Shown here: positions 19,175-28,902 of the stretch, one piece after another
Numbering within the stretch: position 1 is the first letter of the stretch
Layout of the letters: each line of letters starts with the position of its first letter
Notes under the pieces: model-generated
What the model saw: only the letters and a program-made list of their open reading frames with translations
The model's database searches: none
Told to the model about the DNA's origin: nothing
NCBI RefSeq assembly: GCF_019039215.1
Contig: NZ_JAHNZZ010000001.1
Span: 2,571,424-2,635,423, forward strand
Direction: 5' to 3'
Source of the DNA: Bacillus sp. FJAT-29790
GTDB taxonomy: Bacteria; Bacillota; Bacilli; Bacillales; Cytobacillaceae
Length of the DNA: 64,000 bases
Made by a program: the position numbers and the translations under genes

Positions 19175-22096
19175 ATGAAAAAGGAACAAAACTTGATCGA
19201 TAAATTGAGGTCGTCATTCAGCCTCATTGCGAATAAAAAAGCAAAGAAAGGCGCAAGTATCACTTTTCAAGTTACCTGGAATTTAGCATTACTTTTTATT
19301 ATCCTAGTTGTCCTCGGCGGTTCGTTTGCCAGCGGAGTTGGTGCAGGATATTTTGCTTCACTTGTAAAAAACGAGCAAATACGCCCATATGAAAAAATGA
19401 AAAAAGATATTTATAACTATGAGGAAACATCAGAGGTTTATTTTGCAGACGATATTTACCTTGGTAAACTTCGTACAGATCTTGAGCGGGAAGAAGTAAA
19501 GCTCGAGGATGTATCTGAGTATTTGACAAATGCAGTTATTGCAACGGAAGATGAATATTTCTATGTGCATGACGGAGTCGTTCCTAAAGCAATCATGCGC
19601 GCCATTTTTCAGGAAGTAACGAATTCATCTGTCCAAACAGGTGGAAGTACACTTACCCAACAATTAATAAAAAACCAAATGTTAACGAATGAGGTAAGCT
19701 TTGAACGGAAAGCCAAGGAGATTTTACTCGCACTCCGATTAGAGAAATTTTTTGATAAGAAAGAGATTTTAGAGGCCTATTTAAATGTCTCAACTTTCGG
19801 TAGAAACTCTTCCGGAAGAAACATCGCTGGGGTCCAATCAGCAGCAAAAGGGTTGTTCGGCGTAAGTGCAAAAGAGTTGAATCTCCCACAATCTGCGTTC
19901 ATTGCTGGTCTTCCGCAAAGCCCATTTGGCTATACCCCTTACACTCAAAAGGGTGAATTGAAAAAACCAGAGGGAATTGAACCCGGACTAACACGTATGA
20001 AAACAGTTTTAAAAAGAATGTATGATGATGGAAAAATTGATCAGAAACAATATGAAGAGGCACTAGCCTATGATATAACAAAAGATTTCATCCCTCGAGT
20101 TGAAAGCACGATTGAAAAGTATCCATACTTGACAATTGAAATTGAAAAACGAGCGATTGAAATCATGGCCGGCATATTAGCAAAAAATGACGGCTATGAT
20201 GAGCAGGACTTAAAAGAAGATAAAGAGCTTAGAAACGAATATAAGATTCTTGCTGACCGCAATCTGCGGCAAAATGGGTACCAAATTCATACAACTATTC
20301 ATAAGGGTATATACGATGCCATGCAAGTGGCAAAAGACAAGTTCACCTACTACGGAAGCAATAAAGTCCAGTATGTGAAAGATCCGGAATCCGGTGAAAA
20401 GAAGGAGATCATCGAGCCGGTCCAGCTTGGTGCTATTCTCATCGAAAACAATACAGGAAAAATCCTTTCTTTTGTCGGTGGCAGAGATTATCATACGGAG
20501 GCGCTAAATCACGCAACTGATGCACTGAGGTCTAATGGCTCCACAATGAAACCTTTAGTTGTTTACGCTCCTGCCATGGAGTTAGGTCAAGCCTCTCCGG
20601 GAACTGTTATTCCAGATGTGGAAGTTTACCTGAATCCACAGCGCCCTGGCGTTCCTTATCCGACAAACTATGACAAAGGATATAGCGGATTGGTTTCTGC
20701 TCGTTATGCTTTGGCGATGTCATATAATGTTCCTGCTATGTTAACTTACAGAACAATAATCGATAAGCGACCAGCTCAATATTTAGAGAAAATGGGTATT
20801 ACTTCTGTTATTGAGAATGATTACACAATTCCTTCCTTAGCCCTTGGTGGGATTACCAATGGCGTTACGGTCGAAGAAAACGTGAATGCTTACGGTACTT
20901 TTGCTAACGGAGGAAAATTTATCGATGGTTATATGATTGAAAAAATCGTTGATAAATCAGGTAAGGCGGTATATCAGCATGAAGTAGAACCTGTTGAGGT
21001 TTTCAGTCCGCAAACAGCCTATTTAACGATTGATATGATGAGAGATGTAATCAGACATGGGACCGCAAGCTCCCTTAAAGGCCGTTTGAAATTCAATTCT
21101 GATTGGGCGGGAAAAACGGGAACGAGCCAAAATTTATATGATTCTTGGTTTGTAGCTGTCAATCCAAATGTTAGCTTTGGTGTCTGGAACGGTTACGATA
21201 CGCCGAAATCATTAGAGCTTAGATACAAAGGTCTGTACCATGGTGCCCGTAACGTTTATTTATGGGCAGATTTAATGAATGCTGCCTACGATGCAGCTCC
21301 CGAACTAGTTGGAGCTAATAAGCAATTCCAAATGCCTGGCGGAATCGTCCGCAGATCGTACTGCGCCGCATCCGGTCTCCTCCCTTCAGACGCTTGCTCA
21401 AAAGCCGGCCTCGTCGAATCGGATTGGTATAATGCCAAGTTTGTCCCTACAAAAGCGGATGACAGCTTTGCAGGAGGAAAATATGTACAAATTGGGGACT
21501 CACGATATTTAGCACTAGAAAGCACGCCCGAGGAATTCACACAATCCGGAGTCGTTATTAGTCCGAAGCTTTTTGAGGAGAAATACCGCATACCGATAAG
21601 AAATGCAGCTCAGCTCATACCGAAAAGAGAAAGATGGGGAAATCTTCTTGTCGCAGAGTCAACATTAAAAGAAAATGGAAAAACGCCAAATGCACCAAGT
21701 ATCCGTGATTCAAATACAACGCTTATATGGGACAAACACCCTGAAAATGATGTAATAGGATACCGCGTGTACCAAAAATCGGGCGATAGCGCCAAAAAGG
21801 TCGGAAGTATTTCCGCAGGAAGCGGGCTTTCATATAAGGCCTCAAACGGAGAATACTATATAACAGCTGTTGATATCGCAGGAAAAGAATCCGCACCATC
21901 TAATATTATTCAAATTGGACAGCCAGCGGAATCAAAACCAGATAAAGAAGAGCCTATCAAACCTCCAAAAGAGGAAAAACCGAAAGATCCCATAGGCGAT
22001 AACGATAGCACAACGCCGGGAACAGGAACCGATCCCAAACCTGGGGAAAGTAATGGAGATGGCGGAGCCTCAGGGCCTCCATCCACTAATGAATAA
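19175..22096 (+). CDS. Class A penicillin-binding protein with C-terminal fibronectin-like domain
   Basis: A 973-residue bifunctional murein polymerase and cross-linker. The order is a cytoplasmic basic tail, one transmembrane anchor (about 34-58), a GT51 glycosyltransferase (catalytic E125 in ATEDEYFY, then GGSTLTQQLIKN), and a transpeptidase with the SxxK serine S456 in GSTMKPL, the SYN motif, and KTGTS at 647-651. A fibronectin type III-like domain covers about 820-905. The tail is rich in P, K, G and E. The ATG follows TAGGGGGATTG. It is not present between tyrS and acsA in B. subtilis as I remember it. A terminator separates it from the convergent acsA. It resembles PBP1/PBP2c-type enzymes, and the exact paralogue is uncertain. 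Confidence 0.93.
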   Translation: MKKEQNLIDKLRSSFSLIANKKAKKGASITFQVTWNLALLFIILVVLGGSFASGVGAGYFASLVKNEQIRPYEKMKKDIYNYEETSEVYFADDIYLGKLRTDLEREEVKLEDVSEYLTNAVIATEDEYFYVHDGVVPKAIMRAIFQEVTNSSVQTGGSTLTQQLIKNQMLTNEVSFERKAKEILLALRLEKFFDKKEILEAYLNVSTFGRNSSGRNIAGVQSAAKGLFGVSAKELNLPQSAFIAGLPQSPFGYTPYTQKGELKKPEGIEPGLTRMKTVLKRMYDDGKIDQKQYEEALAYDITKDFIPRVESTIEKYPYLTIEIEKRAIEIMAGILAKNDGYDEQDLKEDKELRNEYKILADRNLRQNGYQIHTTIHKGIYDAMQVAKDKFTYYGSNKVQYVKDPESGEKKEIIEPVQLGAILIENNTGKILSFVGGRDYHTEALNHATDALRSNGSTMKPLVVYAPAMELGQASPGTVIPDVEVYLNPQRPGVPYPTNYDKGYSGLVSARYALAMSYNVPAMLTYRTIIDKRPAQYLEKMGITSVIENDYTIPSLALGGITNGVTVEENVNAYGTFANGGKFIDGYMIEKIVDKSGKAVYQHEVEPVEVFSPQTAYLTIDMMRDVIRHGTASSLKGRLKFNSDWAGKTGTSQNLYDSWFVAVNPNVSFGVWNGYDTPKSLELRYKGLYHGARNVYLWADLMNAAYDAAPELVGANKQFQMPGGIVRRSYCAASGLLPSDACSKAGLVESDWYNAKFVPTKADDSFAGGKYVQIGDSRYLALESTPEEFTQSGVVISPKLFEEKYRIPIRNAAQLIPKRERWGNLLVAESTLKENGKTPNAPSIRDSNTTLIWDKHPENDVIGYRVYQKSGDSAKKVGSISAGSGLSYKASNGEYYITAVDIAGKESAPSNIIQIGQPAESKPDKEEPIKPPKEEKPKDPIGDNDSTTPGTGTDPKPGESNGDGGASGPPSTNE

Positions 22097-22108
22097 CACC
22101 CTCAATCG

Positions 22109-22148
22109 ACGAAAAAGAACCGCACCATATTGGTTGCGGTTCTTTTCA
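22109..22148. terminator. Bidirectional terminator between the PBP gene and acsA
   Basis: Arms AGAACCGCA and TGCGGTTCT around CCATATTGGT, with A and T runs on either side. Confidence 0.85.
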
Positions 22149-22153
22149 TTCTA

Positions 22154-23872
22154 TTAATCCTCCATTGTAGAAAGGTCGCCTGTAGGCAGGTTTAATTCCC
22201 ATGCTTTTAAGACGCGGCGCATGATTTTTCCACTTCTTGTTTTTGGTAGCTTATCACGGAATTCAATTTCACGTGGAGCTGCATGTGCTGCAAGTCCCTT
22301 TTTAACAAATTGGCGAATATCTTCAGTTAGTTCTTCAGTAGCTTCATACCCATCAAGTAAAGCGATAAATGCTTTTATTATTTCTCCGCGAACAGGATCC
22401 GGCTTCCCGATCACACCTGCTTCAGCTACCGCAGGATGCTCTAGCAGCTTGCTCTCTACTTCAAATGGACCTACCCGTTCACCTGAAGTCATGATCACAT
22501 CATCGACACGGCCTTGGAACCAGAAATAACCTTCGGGGTCCATATAAGCAGAGTCACCTGAAACATACCAATCACCTGGCATGAAATAGGACTCATATTT
22601 CTGTTCATTATTCCATATCGCATGCATCATGGCAGGCCAGCCTTTTTTAATCGCTAGATTGCCCATTCGATTTGGAGGTAGTTCATTCCCTTGATCATCC
22701 ACAATCGCTGCTACGACACCAGGAATTGGTTTTCCCATCGAACCAGGCTTAATTTCTACGCTAGGATAATTACAGATTAACAATGCCCCTGTCTCTGTCA
22801 TCCACCATGTATCATGAACACGTAAATGGAATACTTTCATACCCCATCTTACGACTTCCGGATTTAACGGTTCACCAACACTAACAATATGACGGAGACT
22901 GCTAAGATCAAATTTCTTTACAACCTCATCCCCTGCTCCCATTAGCATTCGGAATGCAGTAGGCGCACTATACCACACTGAAACCCCATATTCTTCAAGC
23001 ATTTTATACCATGATTCAGGATTAAACCTTCCACCGACAACCAAGTTTGAAGTTCCTGTTAACCACGGTCCGAACATGCCGTATGAAGTGCCCGTTACCC
23101 AGCCAGGGTCTGCAGTACACCAGAAGACATCCTCTTCTTTTAAATCAAGAACCCATTTAGCCGTTTGATATTGTTGGATCATCGCATTATGTACATGCAG
23201 TACTCCCTTAGGCTTTCCAGTTGATCCGGAAGTATAATGAAGAATTAGTCCATCTGTCCGCTCTACCCATTCAATAGAAAGCTTGTTGCTAGCCTCTGCA
23301 AATCTTTTATTAAAATCAATATATTTTCCTTCTTCTTCAATATCATCTCCCACAAGGAAAATATGTTTTAATGCAGGAAGCTCATTGACTGGAACACGTT
23401 TTAAAAGCTCTGGTGTAGTAATTAAAACTTTAGCCTCGCTATCTTCCAAGCGATCACGAACAGCTCCCTCCATGAATGCTTCAAATAGTGGTCCTACAAT
23501 GGCTCCAAGCTTGATTACACCTAATGCGGCAAAATAAAGTTCAGGTGAGCGTGGCATAAAAATAAATACCCTGTCCCCTTTTTCAACATCTCCAAATGTC
23601 TTTAGAACATTTCCTGCCTTATTCGAAAGCTCTTTCATCTCTTTAAAAGTATATTTTTCATTCCGCAAGCCTTCCCGATAGTACAAGGCAATCTTATTCT
23701 TCCTAAAAGATTCAGCATGCCTGTCAATCGCTTCATAGGCCATGTTTAACCGCCCAGATTCATACCAAGAGAATGCCTTCTCTGTTTCTGTCCACTCGAA
23801 TTGCTTGTACAATTCGTCATAATTCTTTAAATTGTAATCCCCCTGAGTAGCCGGCAATGCTTCTACTTGCAT
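22154..23872 (-). CDS. acsA: Acetyl-CoA synthetase
   Basis: A 572-residue AMP-forming ligase converting acetate, ATP and CoA to acetyl-CoA. The nucleotide motif is LHYTSGSTGKPKGVLHVHN, with DTWWMTETG and the SGDSAYMDPEGYFWFQGR hinge block after it. The catalytic lysine in LPKTRSGKIMRR is residue 549, the position acetylated by AcuA in B. subtilis. Divergent acuABC encodes the modifying system. The ATG at 23872 follows GGGGGATTTGGGGAT. A sigma-A promoter and a cre site lie upstream, so carbon catabolite repression is expected. Confidence 0.97.
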   Translation of the reverse strand: MQVEALPATQGDYNLKNYDELYKQFEWTETEKAFSWYESGRLNMAYEAIDRHAESFRKNKIALYYREGLRNEKYTFKEMKELSNKAGNVLKTFGDVEKGDRVFIFMPRSPELYFAALGVIKLGAIVGPLFEAFMEGAVRDRLEDSEAKVLITTPELLKRVPVNELPALKHIFLVGDDIEEEGKYIDFNKRFAEASNKLSIEWVERTDGLILHYTSGSTGKPKGVLHVHNAMIQQYQTAKWVLDLKEEDVFWCTADPGWVTGTSYGMFGPWLTGTSNLVVGGRFNPESWYKMLEEYGVSVWYSAPTAFRMLMGAGDEVVKKFDLSSLRHIVSVGEPLNPEVVRWGMKVFHLRVHDTWWMTETGALLICNYPSVEIKPGSMGKPIPGVVAAIVDDQGNELPPNRMGNLAIKKGWPAMMHAIWNNEQKYESYFMPGDWYVSGDSAYMDPEGYFWFQGRVDDVIMTSGERVGPFEVESKLLEHPAVAEAGVIGKPDPVRGEIIKAFIALLDGYEATEELTEDIRQFVKKGLAAHAAPREIEFRDKLPKTRSGKIMRRVLKAWELNLPTGDLSTMED

Positions 23873-24023
23873 ATCCCCAAATCCCCCTTTGTGATGTTCA
23901 GCTTTAGCCTTCTGCTACATCCTCTTAAAGCATATCAACCGAGTTTAAGCAGTATGCCTCCGCTTTTCTTAATTTTCTATCATTATATTATAGGTTTCTA
24001 CTTTTCACAATATTTTAAAAAAT

Positions 24024-24051
24024 ATTATAATTCGACTATTTATCCATTCAA
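24024..24051 (-). promoter_or_regulatory. Sigma-A promoter of acsA
   Basis: Minus strand TTGAAT (24051-24046), 16-base spacer, TATAAT (24029-24024). Confidence 0.55.
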
Positions 24052-24089
24052 TTGTCACAATTCGTTTTCAAACTATACAGAAAATAATG

Positions 24090-24103
24090 TGAAAGCGGTT
24101 TAA
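24090..24103 (+). promoter_or_regulatory. cre site shared by acsA and acuABC
   Basis: TGAAAGCGGTTTAA matches TGWAANCGNTNWCA at all but one position. It overlaps the -35 region of the acuA promoter (-10 TATAAT at 24120-24125) and lies about 40 bases upstream of the acsA -35. B. subtilis has CcpA control at the same junction. Confidence 0.65.
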
Positions 24104-24163
24104 TTTGCTAGATTTTATGTATAATAGAATTAATATTGATCATGCGATTTAGGCGGTGTATAA

Positions 24164-24796
24164 ATGGAACATCGAAAAACGTATAATGCAAAAGAAATAA
24201 TGACCCCAAGGGGAAAGTTAATTATTGAGGGACCCATTTCACCCGGAAAATTAGCCGATTTGGAGTTTCATAAGGATTTAGTTGCTTTCCGTCCACCTGA
24301 ACAGCAAAAGAAGGCACTTGTAGAAATAGCCGCCCTGCCGGAAGGAAGAATTATTATAGCCAGAAACCGGGATACAATTGTTGGCTACGTTACATATGTA
24401 TATCCCGACCCGCTTGAAAGATGGTCCGAAGGAAAAATGGACAATTTAATTGAACTTGGCGCGATTGAAGTCATTCCAGAATTCAGAGGTTCAGGCATCG
24501 GGAAGAACTTAATTAAAGTTTCAATGATGGATGATGCAATGGAAGATTATCTCATCATTACAACCGAGTACTATTGGCACTGGGATTTAAAAGGGACCGG
24601 TTTAAATGTCTGGGAGTACAGAAAAGTAATGGAGAAAATGATGAACGCAGGCGGCCTCGAGTGGTATGCCACAGATGATCCAGAAATCTCTTCTCATCCT
24701 GCCAATTGTTTAATGGCCAAAATCGGCAAACGAGTTGATCTAGACTCAGTCCAGCAATTTGACCGTCTTAGATTTATGAATCGATTTATGTACTAA
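24164..24796 (+). CDS. acuA: Protein lysine acetyltransferase AcuA
   Basis: A 210-residue GNAT-family enzyme that acetylates and inactivates acetyl-CoA synthetase. The acetyl-CoA binding region reads IPEFRGSGIGKNLIK (about residues 104-118), the Q/RxxGxG/A-type motif A. The ATG is preceded by GGCGGTGTATAA. It starts the acuABC operon, transcribed away from its target gene acsA. Here, unlike in B. subtilis where the acu genes are closely packed, a family A repeat separates acuA from acuB by 280 bases. Confidence 0.95.
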   Translation: MEHRKTYNAKEIMTPRGKLIIEGPISPGKLADLEFHKDLVAFRPPEQQKKALVEIAALPEGRIIIARNRDTIVGYVTYVYPDPLERWSEGKMDNLIELGAIEVIPEFRGSGIGKNLIKVSMMDDAMEDYLIITTEYYWHWDLKGTGLNVWEYRKVMEKMMNAGGLEWYATDDPEISSHPANCLMAKIGKRVDLDSVQQFDRLRFMNRFMY

Positions 24797-24883
24797 TACA
24801 AGAGTAAAAGCGCCTAGGTCACCCCGTCAAGCACAGGACGTGACAGTCATCTAACTTCAAAAAGCTTATTCTTATTATCTTAA

Positions 24884-25049
24884 GGCTGTTTTCGTAAAGT
24901 TTGTTGCTTTTATAATGTGATTTTTATTTAATAGTCTGAGTTGATTGGAGCAGAGGGCTTCCCGTCACTCTCCGCGGAAAGCAAGTGCCCGCAGCGGAAA
25001 TCAACGGGCAAACTTTGCAGGCTAAAACAACAATTATGCGAAAACAGCC
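24884..25049. repeat. Family A repeat inside the acuABC operon
   Basis: Complete copy from GGCTGTTTTCGTAAAG to GCGAAAACAGCC with paired inner words GTTGATTGGAGC and GCGGAAATCAAC. It ends 15 bases before the acuB Shine-Dalgarno. Confidence 0.85.
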
Positions 25050-25076
25050 TATCTTAATAATAAGGGGGATATGAAA

Positions 25077-25724
25077 GTGATTGTTGAAGAAATTATGAAG
25101 GCGGAAGTTACCACTTTGTCAAAGGATGACAGCATAGCAGATGCCATTAAGTTAATGGGAGCAAAGAAAATCCGCCACCTTCCTATTATCGATGAAGGCA
25201 AGCGGCTAGTCGGGCTTGTAACAGATCGCGATATTCGCGATGCAACGCCATCCATATTTGAAACAGAAGATTTTAAAAATGGCTTACAAAACCCGCTGAA
25301 AATGCTTATGAAAACAGAAATCATAACTGGGCATCCGCTCGATTTTGTTGAAGAGGTTTCAGCAATTTTATACGAGCATCGCATTGGCTGCCTACCCATT
25401 TTAAAAGACGAGAAGCTGGTAGGGATTGTAACAGAAACCGATCTGCTTCGAACCTTAGTTGAATTGACAGGTGCTCACCAGCCTGGCTCACAAGTTGAAG
25501 TGAAAGTGCCAAATCGGGCTGGAATGCTGTGTGAGGTTGCTACAGTTATCAGTAATCGAAAAGCAAATATTCAAAGTGTGCTAGTTTACCCTGATAAAAG
25601 TGATGAAAACTATAAAATTCTTGTGCTAAGAGTACAAACGATGAACCCACTAAATTTAATAGATGATTTAATGAATGCTGGGCATCAAGTTCTTTGGCCG
25701 AACCATCCGGGGAAATCATCATGA
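25077..25724 (+). CDS. acuB: CBS-ACT protein AcuB
   Basis: A 215-residue protein with two CBS motifs (about residues 5-60, [19 protein letters not shown], and 75-130, [19 protein letters not shown]) and a C-terminal ACT-like domain (about 140-210). The biochemical role is unknown; it is part of the acetoin/acetyl-CoA synthetase control locus, and CBS-ACT pairs usually sense nucleotides and small metabolites. I chose the GTG at 25077: it gives the IVEEIMK N-terminus of the family and sits nine bases after AAGGGGG, whereas the ATG at 25071 is too close. The stop overlaps the acuC start (ATGA). Confidence 0.93.
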   Translation: MIVEEIMKAEVTTLSKDDSIADAIKLMGAKKIRHLPIIDEGKRLVGLVTDRDIRDATPSIFETEDFKNGLQNPLKMLMKTEIITGHPLDFVEEVSAILYEHRIGCLPILKDEKLVGIVTETDLLRTLVELTGAHQPGSQVEVKVPNRAGMLCEVATVISNRKANIQSVLVYPDKSDENYKILVLRVQTMNPLNLIDDLMNAGHQVLWPNHPGKSS

Positions 25725-26893
25725 TTCAAGATTCTATTTTTATTTTTTCAGAAGACTTGTTGAACTACAAATTCAGCGAGAATCATCCTTTTAATCAAAT
25801 TAGAATTAAACTAACGCTTGATTTGCTCAAAAATATGAATGCGATTCAGGAGCTTCACCTCATTCCACCCCGCACTGCTTCAGATGAAGAGCTTCACCTC
25901 ATTCATGATCCAAGTTACGTGAATGCCGTGAAGCTTGCGGGCAGTGGGCAGCTTTCCGCAGGTGTTGGCGAAAATTACGGACTTGGCACGGAAGATACCC
26001 CTATATTCCCAAATATGCATGAAGCAAGTTCATTGTTAGTTGGGGGGACTTTAACAGCTGTTGATTATGTGATGAGTGGGCGTGCAAAGCATGCACTGCA
26101 TCTTGGCGGGGGCCTACATCACGGCTTTCGGGGGAAAGCATCCGGTTTTTGTATCTATAACGACAGCTCTGTTGCCATTAAATATATTCAGGAAAAATAT
26201 AAGGCAAGGGTCCTTTATGTAGATACAGATGCCCATCATGGGGACGGAGTTCAATGGTCATTTTATGATGATCCTGATGTTTGCACACTGTCCATTCATG
26301 AAACAGGCCGGTACTTATTTCCAGGCACAGGAAACGTCAATGAACGGGGGCAAGGGAAAGGGTATGGCTATTCTTTTAATATTCCAGTCGATGCGTTCAC
26401 AGAAGATGACTCCTGGCTTGATGTATATCGTACATCATTAAGGGAAGTGGCTGATTTTTTTAGGCCAGATGTTATTCTGACACAAAACGGTGCCGATTCC
26501 CATTATTTAGATCCGCTTACCCATTTATCATCATCCATGAAGATCTATCGTGAAATCCCAAAGCTTGCCCATGAAATCGCCCATCAATATTGCAATGGAA
26601 AATGGATTGCTGTCGGGGGTGGGGGATATGATATATGGCGAGTCGTCCCTCGTGCTTGGGCTTTAATTTGGCTAGAGATGACGGAAAACTCAAATTGTTA
26701 TGGGAATTTGCCGCCTGAGTGGATAAATAACTGGATGGATGCTTCTCCCGTTGCACTCCCTGTTCAATGGGAAGACCCCGATGACCTATATCAGCCCATC
26801 CCAAGGAAAATGGAAATAACCGAAAAAAACGCACAAACATTAGATAAAGCACTGTATCCAATTAGAAATCGTAGTAAAACTAATTCAATGTAA
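25721..26893 (+). CDS. acuC: Protein deacetylase AcuC
   Basis: A 390-residue class I histone-deacetylase-like enzyme that reverses AcuA acetylation of acetyl-CoA synthetase. The metal site and charge relay are visible in [24 protein letters not shown] and [12 protein letters not shown]. It uses zinc in related enzymes. The ATG at 25721 overlaps the acuB stop by four bases, indicating coupled translation; a start at 25694 would extend it into acuB without a ribosome-binding site. A terminator lies between it and the convergent motS. Confidence 0.95.
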   Translation: MIQDSIFIFSEDLLNYKFSENHPFNQIRIKLTLDLLKNMNAIQELHLIPPRTASDEELHLIHDPSYVNAVKLAGSGQLSAGVGENYGLGTEDTPIFPNMHEASSLLVGGTLTAVDYVMSGRAKHALHLGGGLHHGFRGKASGFCIYNDSSVAIKYIQEKYKARVLYVDTDAHHGDGVQWSFYDDPDVCTLSIHETGRYLFPGTGNVNERGQGKGYGYSFNIPVDAFTEDDSWLDVYRTSLREVADFFRPDVILTQNGADSHYLDPLTHLSSSMKIYREIPKLAHEIAHQYCNGKWIAVGGGGYDIWRVVPRAWALIWLEMTENSNCYGNLPPEWINNWMDASPVALPVQWEDPDDLYQPIPRKMEITEKNAQTLDKALYPIRNRSKTNSM

Positions 26894-26930
26894 AAAGGAT
26901 GACTCAGGTTTTGAGTCATCTCTTTTTAAT
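26893..26930. terminator. Bidirectional terminator acuC/motS
   Basis: Arms GATGACTCA and TGAGTCATC with AAAAA and TTTTT flanks. Confidence 0.85.
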
Positions 26931-27675
26931 TAGAAACGATATCTTTTTCATTATATTTCGGATCAGAGATAATAATTTCTACACGGCGGTTTTTTCGCCT
27001 ATTTTCCGCATCTGTATTCGAAACAATTGGCCTTGTATCCGCATAACCGACCGCGATAAATCGATTGCTTTCAAGTTGATGGTTTTCGATAAGATACTTA
27101 ATAACACTGCTTGCGCGTGAAGCAGATAGCTCCCAATTAGATGGGTATCGGTAGGTGCTCATCGGAATATTATCTGAATGGCCCTCAACCTTTATTAAGT
27201 TTGGCAGCTTTGTTAAAAGCTCCCCTACTTTATCTAGAAATGCATAGGAGTCATCGAGTAGAATGGCTTCCCCGGGATCAAAAAGAACCTTTTCTTGAAG
27301 TACGAGGACGACACCGCGCTCAGTCCGGTTGGCGACAATCACATCTTCCATCCCATTCTTATCCAAAAAGCTTTGTACTTCCATTAAAAGGGTTTCCAAG
27401 GATTTCTCTGCCTCTGAATCTCCTTTATCATCTTTTTTTACCGGCATGTCGCCTTCTTGCCCGGCCGAGTTTTCAAGCGGAATAACTGAAGGATAGAAAT
27501 CAAAAAATTGCTCGCGGAAAGACTCAGAAATGGCTTTGAATTTAATCATATCAATTTGCGACATTGAAAATAGCAAAATAAAAAAAACTAATATTAAGGT
27601 AACTAAATCAGAGAATGTAACCATCCACCCAGGAGCACCTTTGGCAGGTTCCGATGATCTTCTCTTAAGCCTCAT
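26926..27675 (-). CDS. motS: Sodium-type flagellar stator protein MotS
   Basis: A 249-residue MotB-type stator subunit that couples ion flow to flagellar rotation. It has an N-terminal plug and a single transmembrane helix with the ion-binding aspartate in WMVTFSDLVTLILVFF (about residue 24). The C-terminal OmpA-like peptidoglycan-binding domain (about 110-245) has VEGHSDNIPM and NWELSASRASSV. Assignment to MotS rather than MotB rests on its place with motP beside ccpA, as in B. subtilis. Its ATG lies inside the end of motP, a coupled overlap of 11 bases. Sodium specificity is inferred. Confidence 0.9.
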   Translation of the reverse strand: MRLKRRSSEPAKGAPGWMVTFSDLVTLILVFFILLFSMSQIDMIKFKAISESFREQFFDFYPSVIPLENSAGQEGDMPVKKDDKGDSEAEKSLETLLMEVQSFLDKNGMEDVIVANRTERGVVLVLQEKVLFDPGEAILLDDSYAFLDKVGELLTKLPNLIKVEGHSDNIPMSTYRYPSNWELSASRASSVIKYLIENHQLESNRFIAVGYADTRPIVSNTDAENRRKNRRVEIIISDPKYNEKDIVSN

Positions 27676-28483
27676 CTTCCAAAGCCTCCCCTGCTGTCAA
27701 CACTTTTGCAGCCTCTCTCCGCTCGTTTGCTGATAAAAAGGCACTTAGCTTTTCTTCCAAAAGCCTAGGATTCTGACCAGCCTGTACCCCGATTACACCT
27801 TCAATAATAATTTGCTTTAAGAACACTTCTTGCTCGGTCTTCAATGCCAGCTTGGACGCTAATGGGAGAAAGACGAGGTTTGCAAGCAATGTCCCATATA
27901 AGGTAGTTAGCAGGGCAATGGCCATATTAGGTCCTAGACTGGATGGATCATTTAAACTTTTCAGCATAAGAACGAGACCGATTAACGTACCGATCATCCC
28001 CCATGCAGGAGCATACTCCCCAGCCTTTTCAAGAATACTTCTACCTTTTCTATGTCTTTCTTCCATTGCTGCAATTTCCGCATTCATTATATCGTTAATA
28101 ACGTCTGATTCGATTCCGTCAACAGCAAGCAAGACTCCCTTTCGAATAAAAGGGTCTTCAACTTCTACCAATACCGCTTCCAAAGATAGCAGACCTTCTC
28201 GACGAGCTCGCTCAGAGAGATTGACAAAAATTCTAATTAAATGGTTAAGGTTTTGCTCATTATGAGAAAAGCCCTGTTTGATTACAGGCAACATATTTTT
28301 CATATCTTTAAATGGGAAACTAACTAGGAGCCCGGCTAATAAGCCACCTAATACAATTAAAAATGAAGCAGGATCGATAAAGGAAAAGAAACTGCTTATT
28401 CCTCCATTTGACATAATACCGAAAATAAGCATTATGAAGCCGAAAATCAATCCAACCGGTGTTAAAACATCAAACTTTCTCAT
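27665..28483 (-). CDS. motP: Sodium-type flagellar stator protein MotP
   Basis: A 272-residue MotA/PomA-type subunit with four transmembrane segments. The N-terminal pair runs about residues 7-50 and the C-terminal pair about 150-205 (APAWGMIGTLIGLVLML and NMAIALLTTLYGTLLANLVF). Between them is the cytoplasmic loop that contacts the rotor. It pairs with MotS. In B. subtilis ccpA-motPS are neighbours and partly co-transcribed; here a 350-base repeat-like segment separates motP from ccpA, so the operon may be uncoupled. The ATG follows GAGAGGGAAT. Confidence 0.92.
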   Translation of the reverse strand: MRKFDVLTPVGLIFGFIMLIFGIMSNGGISSFFSFIDPASFLIVLGGLLAGLLVSFPFKDMKNMLPVIKQGFSHNEQNLNHLIRIFVNLSERARREGLLSLEAVLVEVEDPFIRKGVLLAVDGIESDVINDIMNAEIAAMEERHRKGRSILEKAGEYAPAWGMIGTLIGLVLMLKSLNDPSSLGPNMAIALLTTLYGTLLANLVFLPLASKLALKTEQEVFLKQIIIEGVIGVQAGQNPRLLEEKLSAFLSANERREAAKVLTAGEALEDEA

Positions 28484-28541
28484 ATTCCCTCTCCAGATTC
28501 TTCAAAAATAATGAAATTCAATTAGCGTTTTCTTTGTCTAA

Positions 28542-28895
28542 CTAAGGCACCCCCGGGTAAAACCGTCCCAGCTTTTCTACTTGTCCATCTACAGCACCTA
28601 GCCCCGACGTATAGGACGTACTAGTGTCGACAATGCGACAGGATAAGGAAAGCTTCGGTAGAATAATCATCGCACGCAGAAAAAGTGCTTTTCTTTTTCG
28701 AGGACACAGCTGTTTGTCGATCTCGAGGTCATAAGCCAAGCCGACAAGAAGGTTAAAGAACACCCTTCATGCCGACTCGTCTTATGCTTGTCGGACTTGC
28801 ACAGGATGTGCTGACGTCGACGTTCGCCACGGGACGTGGCGAGTTTAGTCGACGCTCCTCTACCAAGATGCCTCCACTTTTCTACTAATATCGCC
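28542..28895. repeat. Composite GC-rich repeat between ccpA and motP
   Basis: About 350 bases richer in GC than the surroundings, with no credible gene. It holds several short hairpins with a GGA-type loop: TGCACAGGATGTGC, GCCACGGGACGTGGC and ACGTATAGGACGT. It also has paired CGTCGAC and GTCGACG and the words CTAGCCCCGACG and AGCCGACAAGAAG. I recall similar intergenic repeats in many Bacillus genomes. Confidence 0.6.
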
Positions 28896-28902
28896 ATTTT
28901 CA

